Source: Diphasiastrum complanatum | Lineage: Eukaryota; Streptophyta; Lycopodiopsida; Lycopodiales; Lycopodiaceae | Assembly (NCBI GenBank): GCA_029204225.1 | Contig: CM055102.1 | Location: forward strand, 456,839-520,838 | DNA length: 64,000 nucleotides | Reading direction: 5' to 3' | Shown: positions 11,499 to 24,889 of the stretch, in pieces | Numbering within the stretch: the stretch's first letter is position 1 | Layout of the letters: every line of letters begins with the position of its first letter | Notes under the pieces: model-generated | The model's input: the letters and a program-made list of their open reading frames with translations, nothing else | Told to the model about the DNA's origin: nothing | Databases searched by the model: none | Translations under genes and position numbers: made by a program

Positions 11499-11936
11499 TC
11501 AATATGAGAGACCACTTTTGAAGAAAAAACTAAGTGTGGAATTATTTTGCTCTTGGGTAGAGAGATAATGTACACGAGGAACTAGTTCTCTCCAAATCTT
11601 AAGTAGCCAAGAATAGTTTCTCAAGTAGATCCTTTGGCATGGACTTGATGAGAAAACTAGCCAAGAAACCTGAAATTGTAGCAAGATCACCATATCCAAG
11701 ATAAGGCTTCTTTGATTGACAGATATTTCCAAGCACCAAGAACATCTTTCCACCATTTGAGCACTTTTAACTTTGATTTCTTCCATCCTTGGAAAATATG
11801 GTTGATCCCAAAGCTCCTCCTCCTTGAAAATGGATTCAACTCCATGATGAAATCAAGAGTCCTTCTTGATTCAAAAAGATCACAAGGATCTATCATCATG
11901 TTATCAAGATTTTGAGAATTAGGCACATCAAGATTG
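11499..11936 (-). pseudogene. Degenerate 3' part of the 12.7-kb Copia relic
   Basis: Two overlapping - strand frames (11926-11687 and 11786-11499) carry text such as DVLGAWKYLSIKEAL and LILDMVILLQ. These loosely echo the hydrophobic tails of sister elements at 18.2 and 37.7 kb. The MITE at 11937-12314 cuts it off from the upstream Gag-protease part. Assignment to that element is inference. Confidence 0.3.
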
Positions 11937-12314
11937 CATTAGAGGAGTTTTGAGCTCCAAAAAGACCCTTTAAGAATTCGTGCAAGATGTAGTTTATATT
12001 ATTGAAATAATATAACACTAATACATTTGACTTGACATAACTTTTTAATCGTAGCTCAGAAGTATGTCATGTAACATATCATTGGAAATCACTTGTTGAG
12101 CGCTTTCCAATGCACCAAACTCTAATAAATTCGGACTTACCACTAAAAAGCTATGCCATTTTTAGTGTGGAATCAAAATGTGGACTCAAAAAGTTACGTT
12201 ACATAGATTTTAAATTGGAGTGTTTTGATTGGTCCATGTGTAAGAAAAAATTGAGAATAAATATAAAAAGAGTCTTTACAAAGGGTCTTTTTTGGATTTA
12301 GAACTCCTCTAATG
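11937..12314. mobile_element. MITE-like element with ~35-bp terminal inverted repeats
   Basis: The left end CATTAGAGGAGTTTTGAGCT and the reverse complement of the right end, CATTAGAGGAGTTCTAAATC, match over about 35 bp and continue into AAAAAGACCCTTT on both sides. The element is ~378 bp, AT-rich and has no transposase. A TA may be the duplicated target, but neighbouring bases are palindromic and do not settle the superfamily. It sits inside a Copia relic, so it inserted later. Confidence 0.75.
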
Positions 12315-14032
12315 GCAAGACAATGCATGCTATAATGACAAAGAGTTCGCATTATATCCTCATGCTTGATTATCATGCTAATCTCAGATCTAATAAGGCT
12401 AAATACATAATTATCGATATAAGTGTCCTTGGAGGATGATTCACTTATTCTCATAATGTGTTTACAAATTGCCCCACAACATGGAAACACAACATCATCC
12501 AACAAATTGATGATTTGAACAATTCTACTTGCAGCAAATCCGAAAGCAAGTAGATAGACATTCCAAACATGAAATAATAGCATGTCAAATAGAGAATCAC
12601 AAATCATTACATTTTTGTATCTCATCAAAGCATCATAGTGATGTGGAAATTATCTCAAGTTTGCTTTGAGATTTTGACACATCATCAAAAGCAACTTTAT
12701 TTAAGTATCAAAGAAGAAAAGTATTAGAGGTGGATGAGATAGTGCCTTCTCTTTGAATATTCTCACTTATGCAAACAAGCCTTGATGACTCCTCCTTGGA
12801 TCTTGATGATCCACTTGATGTGCCCAGGTGTGGAGATTGGTGCTGTACACTATCTTCTTCACTTGACTCCTCCTTGAGCCTTGCAAGATCCTTGACATCA
12901 CCAACATTAGAAGCACATTCATCCAGACTTGAAACATCATTCTTGACATTAACGTCTTGAAGGCCAACATCCATGGATTTGATATTATGCTCCAGTCTCT
13001 CCTCTTGAGAAATGTACTCTCTTTCCATCACATCCAGATTGTGATTAGCTCTCATACAAAGATCAAGCTTGTAAAGCCTGCCATCTCTAACCCCTTTGGC
13101 AATGACATTTCCATTCTTGATGATAAAGCAAATGTTGCAACCAAACTTTACATCACATCCATTTATAATCAATCGACTCACACTCAACAAATTTCTAGAT
13201 ATTGAAAAAACATACAAGATATTTTGAGGTTTTGCTCTTCTCCTTGATTCAAGCCAAATAGGAACGGTTCCAAGAATCTCACATTTAGCACCATTTTCTA
13301 CATAAATAAACTTCTTAGAACAAGATGAAAATGAAGAGAAATACTCCCTTTCCCTTGTGACATGTGAGCTCACCCCACTATCAATCCACCAAGGATTTCC
13401 TCCATAGAAATTGATGGTGTACACATGCATGCCATGAGTGACTCCTCCTCTTTGAAGCCATCTCCCTCTTGATTGCTAAAGTTCACTTGCCTTCGTTCTT
13501 GCTTTTCTTAATCTCTCTTCTTCTTTGGCACTTTGAGACAACTTGCCCCTTTTTGCCACAATAAAAGCACTTCATTTTGGATTTCCCACTTGTTGATGCT
13601 TGTGAAGAGTCTTCATCCCCATCCACTTGTATTTGTCCTTCTTGGAGTATTGATGTTGCTCTTTGCACTTTCCTCTTGTCTTGTCCTTTGAGAAGAATGC
13701 TTTCTCCTCTCTACCATCCTTCAAATGAAGTTGATTGATCCTCAATAGCTTGTTCTCTTTCCTACACTCCTTGGAAATGAGAACTCCTTGTAATGCATCC
13801 AAGCTTGGAAGCTCCTCCTTGATTGCATAAGATTGTACAATATTGTCAAATTCATTTCTCAATCCATTAAGGATCACTTGCACCATGTCTCTTTGGTTGA
13901 GATTGTCTCCTCCTATGCAAGCAAGCTCTCTATGAAGATCCTTCACTCTCAAACATAATTTGGGTATTCTCATCGCTGTTTTGGTAACTTTGGAAGATTT
14001 GATTCCTAAAAGTGAGCAACCTAGATCTGTTT
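12315..14032 (-). mobile_element. Gag-protease Copia relic, second family member
   Basis: Coding pieces run on the - strand from about 14030 to 12194. Gag (13973-13572) has the helix pattern seen in the 37.8-kb element (VQVILNGLRNEFDNIVQSYA). The zinc knuckle (13600-13560) is CFYCGKKGQVVSKC, where the expected His is Gln. The protease (13430-12708) keeps WWIDSGVSSH and a gag-pre-integrase-like end (FIIKNGNVIAKGVRDGRLYK). A Ser/Glu-rich linker follows and ends in RLVCISENIQREGTI. No integrase core or reverse transcriptase follows. The 5' end is cut at 14032 by another element, and frames are broken between the pieces. Confidence 0.75.
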
Positions 14033-15720
14033 TGTTGGAAATTTGAGGTATTGGTCATGACCCCTTACGGATATCTCAAATTCACAAAACCGAAAATCCT
14101 ATAAGCTATTTTTTATTCTAAGAATATATTTGTGAATTTCTTAACATTCATAATCCAATTTGATGTGATTCATGGATAATTTTTACTATCTGTTGACCTT
14201 GGACGATGTTCCATGAATGGTTAATAAAATTCTTTTCTAATATATCATTGCTCTTGCTCAAATATTCAATAAATCATTTTTTAGATTATATGGGTCAATT
14301 CTCTATAATGGCAACAAAGAAAATATTTGGATAAGTCATTCAAGAAAATCTATTGGGACATTAACCGTGTTTGGTCACATAACACATTTCTTGACTTTCA
14401 AAATTTTCCAAAATTCTTCTTTGAAACTTCTCCTAGGCCATATCTAGATTGATAAGCACGCATTGGAAAATTGTATGATTTCCTATTAAAAGGGGAAGAA
14501 GTAGGAAGAATATAAGGCTATCTAGGAGAAACATCTATTGCATAGGTTTCAATAGGAATCGATATCATAAGTAGATGAGAAACATGTTTCAAGAATCAGG
14601 ATCGATAGGATATTTTGATATTACAAAAATCTTCTCAACATTGTACTGGATATCTTGTTAAAAGATGATAGGTAAGAGAAATTGAAAAACATACTTGTAA
14701 ATAGAAAAGTTGCTGATTACAAGTCCGATCGATTTGAATCAAAACTAGAGAGTTTTATTACAAGTCGTTTGTTGGGACTAGTTTGTTGTGGATTGTGATC
14801 GACTTGATCTTAGTAAGAACTAGGATCCATGAGTTGATGCAATGAATTAAATTCACTCTAAAATTATATTCTTTTGGAGTAATCTTTGGTTGAGATTTTG
14901 GTTATGAAATAGCACTCTTTAAGGAATATTCTCTTAGTTAAAAATATGTTGTTCACAGATCGAGTACAAATCTATACAAATATGCTATGTAGTGAATCTT
15001 TGTGAGACCATGAATTTTTTTAATCTTGTAGATCTACAAAGTATCCTGTGACTAAGTTTATGCATAACTAGTCGCTAAAACATAGGCATATTGATGAGAA
15101 TTGTATAGAGACAATTGCGTGCTAGGTATTAGTCATTTCTCAATGAGAATTGCTTATTGACCTAGGATAGATTTAGAATCAGATTGAATGTGGTGTTTTT
15201 GGGCCCACACCTAGACATTCAATTATTTTCTAAATATGATACAACTAACCGAGTCAGGAGTGCTACTACTGATTTAGTTGTTTGAATCAACAACATAACT
15301 TTGCTTATGGATATTGTTATTAGAATGTATTTCTTATAAGTCACAACCTTTATGAGTAATTTTTGGATTCATTTAGAAGGTCTTATGTGCATATAATCCA
15401 TGGAAACTTTTGGCCTTAATCTTTTTCGAATTGGAAAAGGATGAATGTTATTCCGGAAACTCAGGAGGAGTTGGATACCTGGTTTTTCACATAAGTTGAT
15501 TCAAGAAAAGTCTACGTGCAGGGGAACATATTGGTTTTGGAGACCAATTGGACCTGTTGCATGAACCATCAGGTGTGACTCGACTTGAACACAAAAGGAT
15601 CTTGGATACAAGAACTAAATGATTGAGAAATCATATAGTTTCTGAGCATCTAGTTCGATGGAAAGGTCGCACTGACGATGATGTCCTAGAAATAGGAAGG
15701 TAGCCTGAGAAGGAACTTCT
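14033..15720 (+). mobile_element. Chromovirus-type gypsy relic
   Basis: A likely LTR start, TGTTGGAAATTTGAGG, begins at 14033 where the Copia gag breaks off. About 1.5 kb without ORFs follows, then the integrase C-terminal end with a chromodomain at about 15584-15720. Gag, protease, RT and integrase core are not visible, so a large internal deletion is likely. The 3' LTR was not found. Confidence 0.4.
15584..15720 (+). pseudogene. Integrase C-terminus/chromodomain relic
   Basis: The frame reads KRILDTRTK, a stop, then LRNHIVSEHLVRWKGRTDDD. This matches the usual chromovirus tail in which ILD.R....R.....YLVKWKG...DATWE marks the chromodomain that guides integration to chromatin. The in-frame TGA and the loss of the terminal WE motif make it non-functional. 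Confidence 0.7.
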
Positions 15721-15980
15721 CTAATCTTAAGTTATGAGGTCAAAACTTGAGTGCATGGGCCTTGGAGGATATAAGTATACCCATTGGGCTCTCACTAGCG
15801 TATGCTTGGTTTTGGCAATGGTAGTAGGATGATGCCGGAGTGACATGTCTCCTATTGAGCATTGATGGGTAGATCCATAGCTTGGAGGCAAGATCCGTAA
15901 GATCTACTTTGGTTGGGTTGGTTTGTCCACCATCCATTTTTCTATGGTCCTATAAATTTCAGCATCCTAGTCCTTGAACC

Positions 15981-16402
15981 ATGCAGGAGGTCTTTATAAG
16001 TGGTGTCTTGGCTTTCCGAAAAGCAAGATATTATTTCAGTTTCTTCAATAAATATGAATATAAAGCCTTGACTTCCACAACAAAGGAGGTATTATGGCTC
16101 AAAAGGGTATTGGTGGAACTTCATGTCATGGAGGCCAAGGAGATACCATTGACCTATTGTGTTAACCATCAGCCCAACAACTTTTACGTTCCATGCTAGG
16201 AGCAATCATATTGAGGTTGCTCATCATTTTGTGAGGGAGAAGGTGCAAGCAAAAGAGATCGAGGTCCAACACATGTCATCTTCAGATTGCATCATTGATA
16301 TCCTTACTAAATCTTTGCCTAAAGATCCATTTATTAAGTTAAGATCATCTCTTGGAGTTGTAAAAAGATGTACCATAGTTTTATCAAGCTAAATTTGGGG
16401 AG
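15981..16402 (+). pseudogene. Copia RNase H C-terminal relic and polypurine tract
   Basis: Two overlapping + frames, 15981-16199 and 16159-16392, together give a Copia RNase H end: EYKALTSTTKEVLWLKRVL, then HIEVAHHFVREKV and DILTKSLPKDPF. One frameshift lies near 16190. The purine-rich AAATTTGGGGAG at 16391-16402 directly precedes the LTR TGTGAAAATTGCC and is the polypurine tract. The piece belongs to a full Copia, possibly a helper relative of the Gag-only elements. The upstream polyprotein is gone. Confidence 0.8.
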
Positions 16403-16650
16403 TGTGAAAATTGCCATATATTAAGCTTGATAAATATATAGTTATTGTAGATTTTGTAATCTACACATGTGTGAGCATGTTCCCACCTGTGAGGAATAGG
16501 TGTAGGGTAGTTAGATCCTAATTATAGGAGTTAGATAGCAAGTTTGGTCAAGTTTTCTAAATTTTAGGAACTACCTCCAAAAATCAAAGAAGTTGGTGAT
16601 GATCATCAAATATACATCTATACTTATGTCTTATCATGTCAAGATGACAC
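16403..16650 (+). mobile_element. Copia 3' LTR start, truncated
   Basis: It begins TGTGAAAATTGCCATATATT directly after the polypurine tract. The LTR 3' end is not identified and 16650 is only an approximate limit. The opening TGTGAA.AATTGCC resembles the LTR openings near 18214 and 37642 when those are read on their coding strand. Confidence 0.5.
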
Positions 16651-17980
16651 AAATTCATGATAATATTTGTCTTTGAGATTATAGGGTATGTCCATGAAAA
16701 TGGTCTAGTTTAATTCTTTAAGTCCACACATTGTCATGACTGAATGAACCAAAACAAATAACATCATAGAGCTTTCAAGGCATAATAGACAGGACATTAC
16801 TACAACGTCCTGCCTCATTCGGGCCTTGAAACCAACAGGTTAATCATCAAGAAAAGCCCATAACCTCTGTTGACAGGCAGAAAAAAAAGAAACATAATAT
16901 GTAAACATTAAAAGAATCTTGATACAATAGTAAACATTCTTCCAACTGTATCGCCATGTGTATATATATTTGATGATATATCAAGAAAAATGTTAATCAT
17001 AATACTACTACTATAATATCGATCAATCGAACATCCATAGAGCGCAACTATTCCATCTTTTTCTTTATTATTATAGAGTATTATTTCATAAAGATCGCGA
17101 CTCTGGCTGCATTCATACTTGTATACATTTTTGACTAAACGTATTCGTTCCAATAATATAAGTCATGTTGCATCGTGTCAAATACATGTATTTCGTTTCA
17201 ATTAATTCGTGATACGCAGATAAGATAATTCGTAGGTTGAATTGTTCTTGTGTCTTCTAGCTTATGTTGATTGTAATGTTCTAAACCTTCTCCGACTTGC
17301 TTACGCTTCTGCTACTAAATCTTAAATAAACTTTATTCACTCATGTCTATGGAATCAATTGTATCAATCCAATCGACTTAGAAGCTTGGATCAACTAGAG
17401 CTATCTTCAAATTACCGAAGGTGGCCTACATTGGATAGACGTGGTGGACTCATGCATCAAGAATTATTGGCCAACCCCGATATTTTTCAACAAGCATACG
17501 CAAATGTCACTTTTTTTGTAGGTGGCATTCATGGATGTCGTTATGCGGACAAAGAGGTGACATAGTTGTAGTCATTGTCAAGGCAGTTGCACAGTAGCAG
17601 GAATGGTTAATATAGGTGACTAGGTTTATTTGAGTGGTGCCATGTCAATAATCGAATTCGACAATTGGTTGAGTTTAATTGAGTCAACTCAAGGTAAACT
17701 TGACAAAGCATTCAAGAGACAAAAGAAACTAATGAAAGGTACAGATGGCAGCCAAAAACAATAGCATACCAGCCCTACAACAGTAGCCTACCACTTTTGG
17801 AAACCTCTTAAGATCATACACAAAGACTTGAAGACAATACACAAAGCAATGCTCTCAATGGAGGAAGAAACTGTGACAATGATCTATTGATCTCTCTCAA
17901 CAATAGAATAAGTTTCTCCAACCTGTTCTCCACAAATTGCAGCCTAATATAGGTGAGAGAGATGACTCTCTCTCCTCTCT
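16651..17980. other. Gene-free interval
   Basis: AT-rich sequence. The open frames at 16908-17153 (-) and 17359-17565 (+) have no recognised domain or supporting context. I see no gene, repeat array or element boundary here. Confidence 0.4.
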
Positions 17981-17989
17981 CTAGAACTT

Positions 17990-18214
17990 AGGATCAAATT
18001 TTAGGGCACCTGTAGCCTAAAATAGCCAATTTTGGCCTATATGTCCAAATAGCATGATTTTGGTGTCATTTTGAAGACTTTTTCAACATTAAATATATAC
18101 TAAAATAAAAGTATCTAGGCCTCTTTCACATGTGTAAAGGTTAGATCCAAAACTTTGCACAAAAATTGCCAATTTAGGCCTCAAACTAGCTAGGAAATGT
18201 TGACAATTTTCACA
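17990..18214 (-). mobile_element. 3' LTR (partial) of the 18.2-kb Copia relic
   Basis: On the - strand a GAAGAGGGAG polypurine tract (18225-18215) is followed directly by TGTGAAAATTGTCAACA, the expected LTR start, at 18214. The lower boundary is unresolved. The text contains CACATGTGTAAAGG, a motif found in other LTRs of this window. Confidence 0.55.
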
Positions 18215-18227
18215 CTCCCTCTTCAAC

Positions 18228-19557
18228 TTAACTTGCTAGTCTTACAACACTACTTTGTTCCAACCTAAGAATGATATCCATCATGATAATAGATCTCTTC
18301 TCAAGTGTTCTAATATGTACAATATGAAGTACAACATAATTGATATAGATAATAGTGTCCATATAGGATGCTTCACTATTTCTTACATCAATTTTATATA
18401 GAATGGTGAACAAGATACATGTAAAAGAACAAAGAAACATAATGAAACGATTCCTCCATGTATCCACCTTTGAATTCTCTGTAGAACAGCAGTAAACAAG
18501 TTGTAAGTGAAAGTAACCAACAAGTGTTTGCATGCCTCCTCCACATTCCACTATGCCCATAGTGAATGCACCATGTATTTCCATGAATGAACCTCCATCA
18601 CCACCTTGCCTTTGTAGATCTCCAATACATGAAAGCCCTTGAGTGAATGAATGCCAAAATAATGTGTTCTCTGCTCCATTTAAATGAGCAAAACCTGAAC
18701 TTGAAATACTTGAAGTATCTCCACAAGATTTGCATACAACCCTTGATCCTACATTGTCAACAATTTGCCAATTTGCCAACACTAGGATGCTAGATCTTGA
18801 ACTTTGCTCAAAAGTAAACATATTGACCACTTCAATATCTTTCAAGATTTGAATGAATGCATGTACTTGATCATAAAAACCAGCAATGATAACTATTCCA
18901 TCTCCAAGAACCCAAGGATGCAAAACTATGGAACTAGTTTCATTGAATTTTGACAATTCCAACACATTGACATGACAATGTTCATACATGAGATTAAACA
19001 AGTAAGGTAGAGTAAAAGGACACTTTCTTGCTGCTCCCAGAACCTTACTTGAACCTGTAAAAACATATCCAAAATGCTTTGCCCATGTGGCTCCCCTTTG
19101 ATGCTTTTGACTAGCTTCCAATTGTTACTTGCCTCTTGGTGTTGATGAAGCAATTCAAGATCAACATCTTGATCTTCCAATAAAACATCAAGGACTTTGC
19201 ATTTATAAACATCTTCAAATCTTAACCTCTGAAGATACTCCCTCTCAAACACATGATTAACATCCCACAAGATCTCATCATTGCTTGATTTCAACCTTTC
19301 AAAATGCTCAAAACGCCATCTTTTTTCAAATGAGTAAATGAGTCATTAGCAACAACCATTTCCAAAGAAGAGTTTTCATCACCTCCATTGATGAAGTTAG
19401 ATCTCTTCTTACCTTTTTCATTTTTGCACTTGCCATGTAGTTCCATTGAAGATCCACCAAGACTTGGAAATCTATGAGTAGAAGAGTTCAACGATGATAC
19501 TTGCATTCTTAGAAAATACAAAAGACTGGGCTGCCAAAAATACCTAGAATTGAACAA
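18228..19557 (-). pseudogene. Third Gag-protease-family Copia relic (3' region)
   Basis: Three - strand frames (19557-19291, 19294-18926 and 19121-18228) overlap and together form one decayed coding region that ends just before the polypurine tract. The last frame has a hydrophobic stretch (FIMFLCSFTCILFTILY) and an end (MDTIIYINYVVL...MMDIIL) that resembles the overlapping tail ORF of the 36.9-kb element (YIDTFMEH...FMDIIL). No zinc knuckle or protease DSG is seen, so the 5' half is lost or beyond recognition. Placement in the family rests on the LTR start and this tail. Confidence 0.5.
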
Positions 19558-21596
<2,039 letters not shown>

Positions 21597-22155
21597 CAAT
21601 CGAAAGAATTGCTTTAGATTAGCAAGAATGGATCTTCAATACAAAGAAGATGGTCTCCTTTCATAGTTGAGAGGTAGATCTAATTTTCTACCTCCCTTTA
21701 CTTCCAAATTCGAATATTTGGTGGAAAGGACCCTCCAATCACTAACTTGACTTTTTGGCCTTTAAACTTATTTATTCACGTAAATATCCTAAAAGTCTCT
21801 TTATTGCTATCATTTGATCAAATAACAATGTGATCACTAGGTTGGACTTACAACACCAAGGTGCAAAATGCCTCACACTTTTTAACTGCTAATAGATCTA
21901 TGATCTAACTAAGATTAGGTTTGCCTCAATATCCACAAACCCTTTAACAATATCCCCACCAAAATTGGTGACAGTCTCATGGCACTTCCCTCAATGCGTG
22001 AATGTTGTGAAATGTTGTGTGGTGAAGAAGTTGTTAAAATGTGATTATTCAGTGCAAAATAAATGGTACATAAAAAGCGTATATATTGATTCGCTTATGT
22101 AAAACTTGATGCTTTATTTGTTGATGATTAGCGAAAACATGGACCTACTAGATTT

Positions 22156-22862
22156 TCAATAATCATGTAAGTCTGGTGGCCATTCTTGATAACCTTGTTC
22201 ATTGACAAATGGGTAGTCGTCAGCACCATCCAAAAAAGGATCCCAAGATAATGCTTGTTGATTTTGATCCTCGTAAATAGGTGCAGCTGTCGCTGACATT
22301 GTTGAAGCTTCTTTCAATTGATAAGGTAGATATGACGTGCTTGCTTGACTGCTAATGCACGTGTTGATAACCATTACAAGGTGTTGATAATATCCGTGCT
22401 AGTTCTTGTTGTGTGAATGACCTTTTCGGGTGTACTCTCCCTTGATTTGGCCTTTTTAGTACTAATGTAACCACATCTATTGTTGGACTGGATGTCTTCT
22501 TTTCGATGGAACAAATGGACTTTGGTCGGACATTGTCCATCATTGATGTTGTCACTGACATTGTTGAAGCTTCTTTCAATCTATAATGTGAATATGACGT
22601 GCTTGCTTGACTGCTTTGTCTATCCAGATATTCATGAAATGCCTGAACATGAATATTCTCTTGGGCTATCAACTTTACAAATTGAGTACAAGGTATTGAC
22701 GATATTCGTGCTAGTTCTTGTTGTGTGAATGAACTTTTCGGGTGTACTCTCCCTTGATTTGGCCTTTTTAGTACTAATGGAACCACATTTGTCGTTGGAT
22801 TGGATGTCTTCTTTTCGATGGAACAAATGGGCTTTCATCGGACATTGTCCATCATTGATGTT
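22156..22862 (-). CDS. Hypothetical repeat protein remnant, ~104-aa internal repeat
   Basis: The - strand carries a sequence that repeats with a period of about 104 codons. The unit includes VLKRPNQGRVHPK, SFTQQELARI.S.PC, QASTSY...LKEASTM and NVRPKSICSIEKKTS. Two units sit in one open frame (22786-22352). A third, shortened unit continues in 22374-22156 after a frame change and ends in SWDPFLDGADDYPF, a natural-looking C-terminus. Upstream, the first unit has a TGA where the second reads Pro. I recognise no family. It may be exons of a decayed host gene or of a transposon. The first units are included in the 2.8-kb duplication. Confidence 0.4.
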
Positions 22863-23456
22863 GGAGCTGAATGACCGTTTTGAATCTTTGATGTTTCTTT
22901 TCCAATGGCTTGTGATCTAAAGGCTACATGATCGTGCTTGCTTGAGAACCTTGTATTGGTTTACTGCCAAGAAATCCACTTGTCACATGTTCTCTTTATA
23001 GTACAACATGTATTGATTGTTGTAGAAGACTTGGTATAATTGGATTGATTTCATATGTTGATGGAGGTTTGATTGATTCTACCAAATCTATCTTTTGTGA
23101 TACTATTGTCGATGGATCTCGGAATGACTCTATGCATTTTGTGAGTTTAGAGGAATTGTCGTATCATTCTCTATCATACAATCTAAAAAAACATCAACTC
23201 ACATTAGTTACAATATGCACATTAGTTACAATATGTTTTTCATAATCAATCTAAATCTAATAGATCCAACATATATTTAGCTTCAAAAATTAAATCTTAA
23301 ATACATCTATGAATTGTGAAAGATTCAACTAGTTTCATCACATTTTGCTATATTTTCCTATTTGGCATATTGAGGCCAAAACTTGTTTTAGACTTAGAGA
23401 TTGACTTTTCAAAGTTCATTAGTCTAAATTTCATTTGAATAAACACTTTTTGAAAG

Positions 23457-23966
23457 TGTGGGAAAGTTAGAATGCGAGTTTGAGTAGATTCAAATTTGAA
23501 TAGTTGGGTACATTGAATCTAGACCCAAAATTAGTAGAGTTAGCATTTTGGTGGGAAAGCCATAGGGTTTGGACCTGCTATAAAGGGATGTAACTTGTGG
23601 AGAAAGTATTCTTCTCTCTTCTCTATCTCGTTTCATACTTATACATGGTTCTCTTGGGTTCTACTATCCATTGGTGCACTAGTTTGGTGATTGCTTGCAA
23701 TTCTATGTGTAGAATAATCTATATTTGTTATTTTTGGGTCCACATGTGTGAAATACAGTAGCTTGCTGGTTTTGTATGGACAACAATAGTAATTTATCAT
23801 TTCATTCAATTTTGATCTAGTTCTATTGGTGTTTGCAACTCATTTTGTGTGTAGACGCTGATTTTTCTACATTGGTGAGATTGGTAGTGTATTTCTCTTT
23901 CTAACCAAAGATCATTCAAGTATATTGGATCTTAAGGATCTAAAATCTTTCACATGGTATCAGATC
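23457..23966 (+). mobile_element. Copia 5' LTR and primer site, copy 1
   Basis: The LTR candidate runs from TGTGGGAAAG (23457) to ATCTTTCACA (23954), whose ends are imperfect inverted repeats. TGGTATCAGATC (23955-23966) follows, a one-base variant of the plant initiator-Met tRNA primer site TGGTATCAGAGC. No 3' LTR is found. Confidence 0.65.
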
Positions 23967-24555
23967 TTGTGTTTCAAGTTATGAAGGAGGAAATCAAATC
24001 TATCAATGATTTGGTGAAGATATCAAGTCTAGAGCATGCTAGAGAGGATTCTACACCAAAATCGAGTTTTTTTGCTTTTGTAGATTGGATCTTTTGTAGA
24101 TCAAAATACTATATAGGTCAATATACTTGATCAATTCCAATTTTTGAATTCACATACTGGATTTGGCCCATTTTTGAATCATTGGATTAGCCTAAGTGGT
24201 GGCTTATAGATTGCATATCAAATTTTCAGCATTAGCATGTAGATTTGGAATAGTCAACTTTTTGTGATTTTGTCAAAATCCTAATTTTGATTGGATATCT
24301 AGATAGTGAGGTTGCTGGACTTCATTTGAGTGTGTTTCAATCTTAGGAAGTGGAAAAAGTCATTATATTGAGAATAGATCATAGGCTAATCAAGATTCCA
24401 TGATTCTATGTGTTGATTTGCTTGGATAAGTGCTAGAAGAGAATTTGTGAGATAGTTTCAAATCTTGGTGATTTCTTTTGAAAGAATTTGTTGTTGTTCA
24501 GAGGAGTGCTTTGTTCATTGAAACAGGTTGAAAGAGAAGATCAAGTCATTGCTAC

Positions 24556-24800
24556 ATGGCAACCTCAATTGGAGTCATGTTGGAAGCCAATGATAGGCTT
24601 ACCTCAAGTAACTATTCATTGTATAAAGTGAGGATGGAGTCACTTCTTGAGATGAATGATGTTTTGGATATTGTTGTAGGTTTGGAGGAGAGACCAGAAA
24701 CACAACAAGATCAATTGACGTAATGCAAGAGGGCCAACAAGGCTCTACACATGATAAAGATTCTATTAGCAATCACTAATTAGCTCAAAATGTTGAAAAA
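24556..24800 (+). pseudogene. Copia Gag N-terminus, broken, copy 1
   Basis: From ATG at 24556 the frame reads EANDRLTSSNYSLYKVRMES and LLEMNDVLDIV, the typical start of Copia Gag (DUF4219/UBN2 region). Stops at about 24718 (GACGTAATGC) and later interrupt it. Nothing of the zinc knuckle, protease, integrase or RT follows. Confidence 0.75.
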
Positions 24801-24889
24801 TTGGGCCATTGCCCTTGCACATGTGAGCCGCTATTAGGAGTCCCATGAGCCAACCAACTATGGGGCACACCATTTGCTTAACCACTAAC

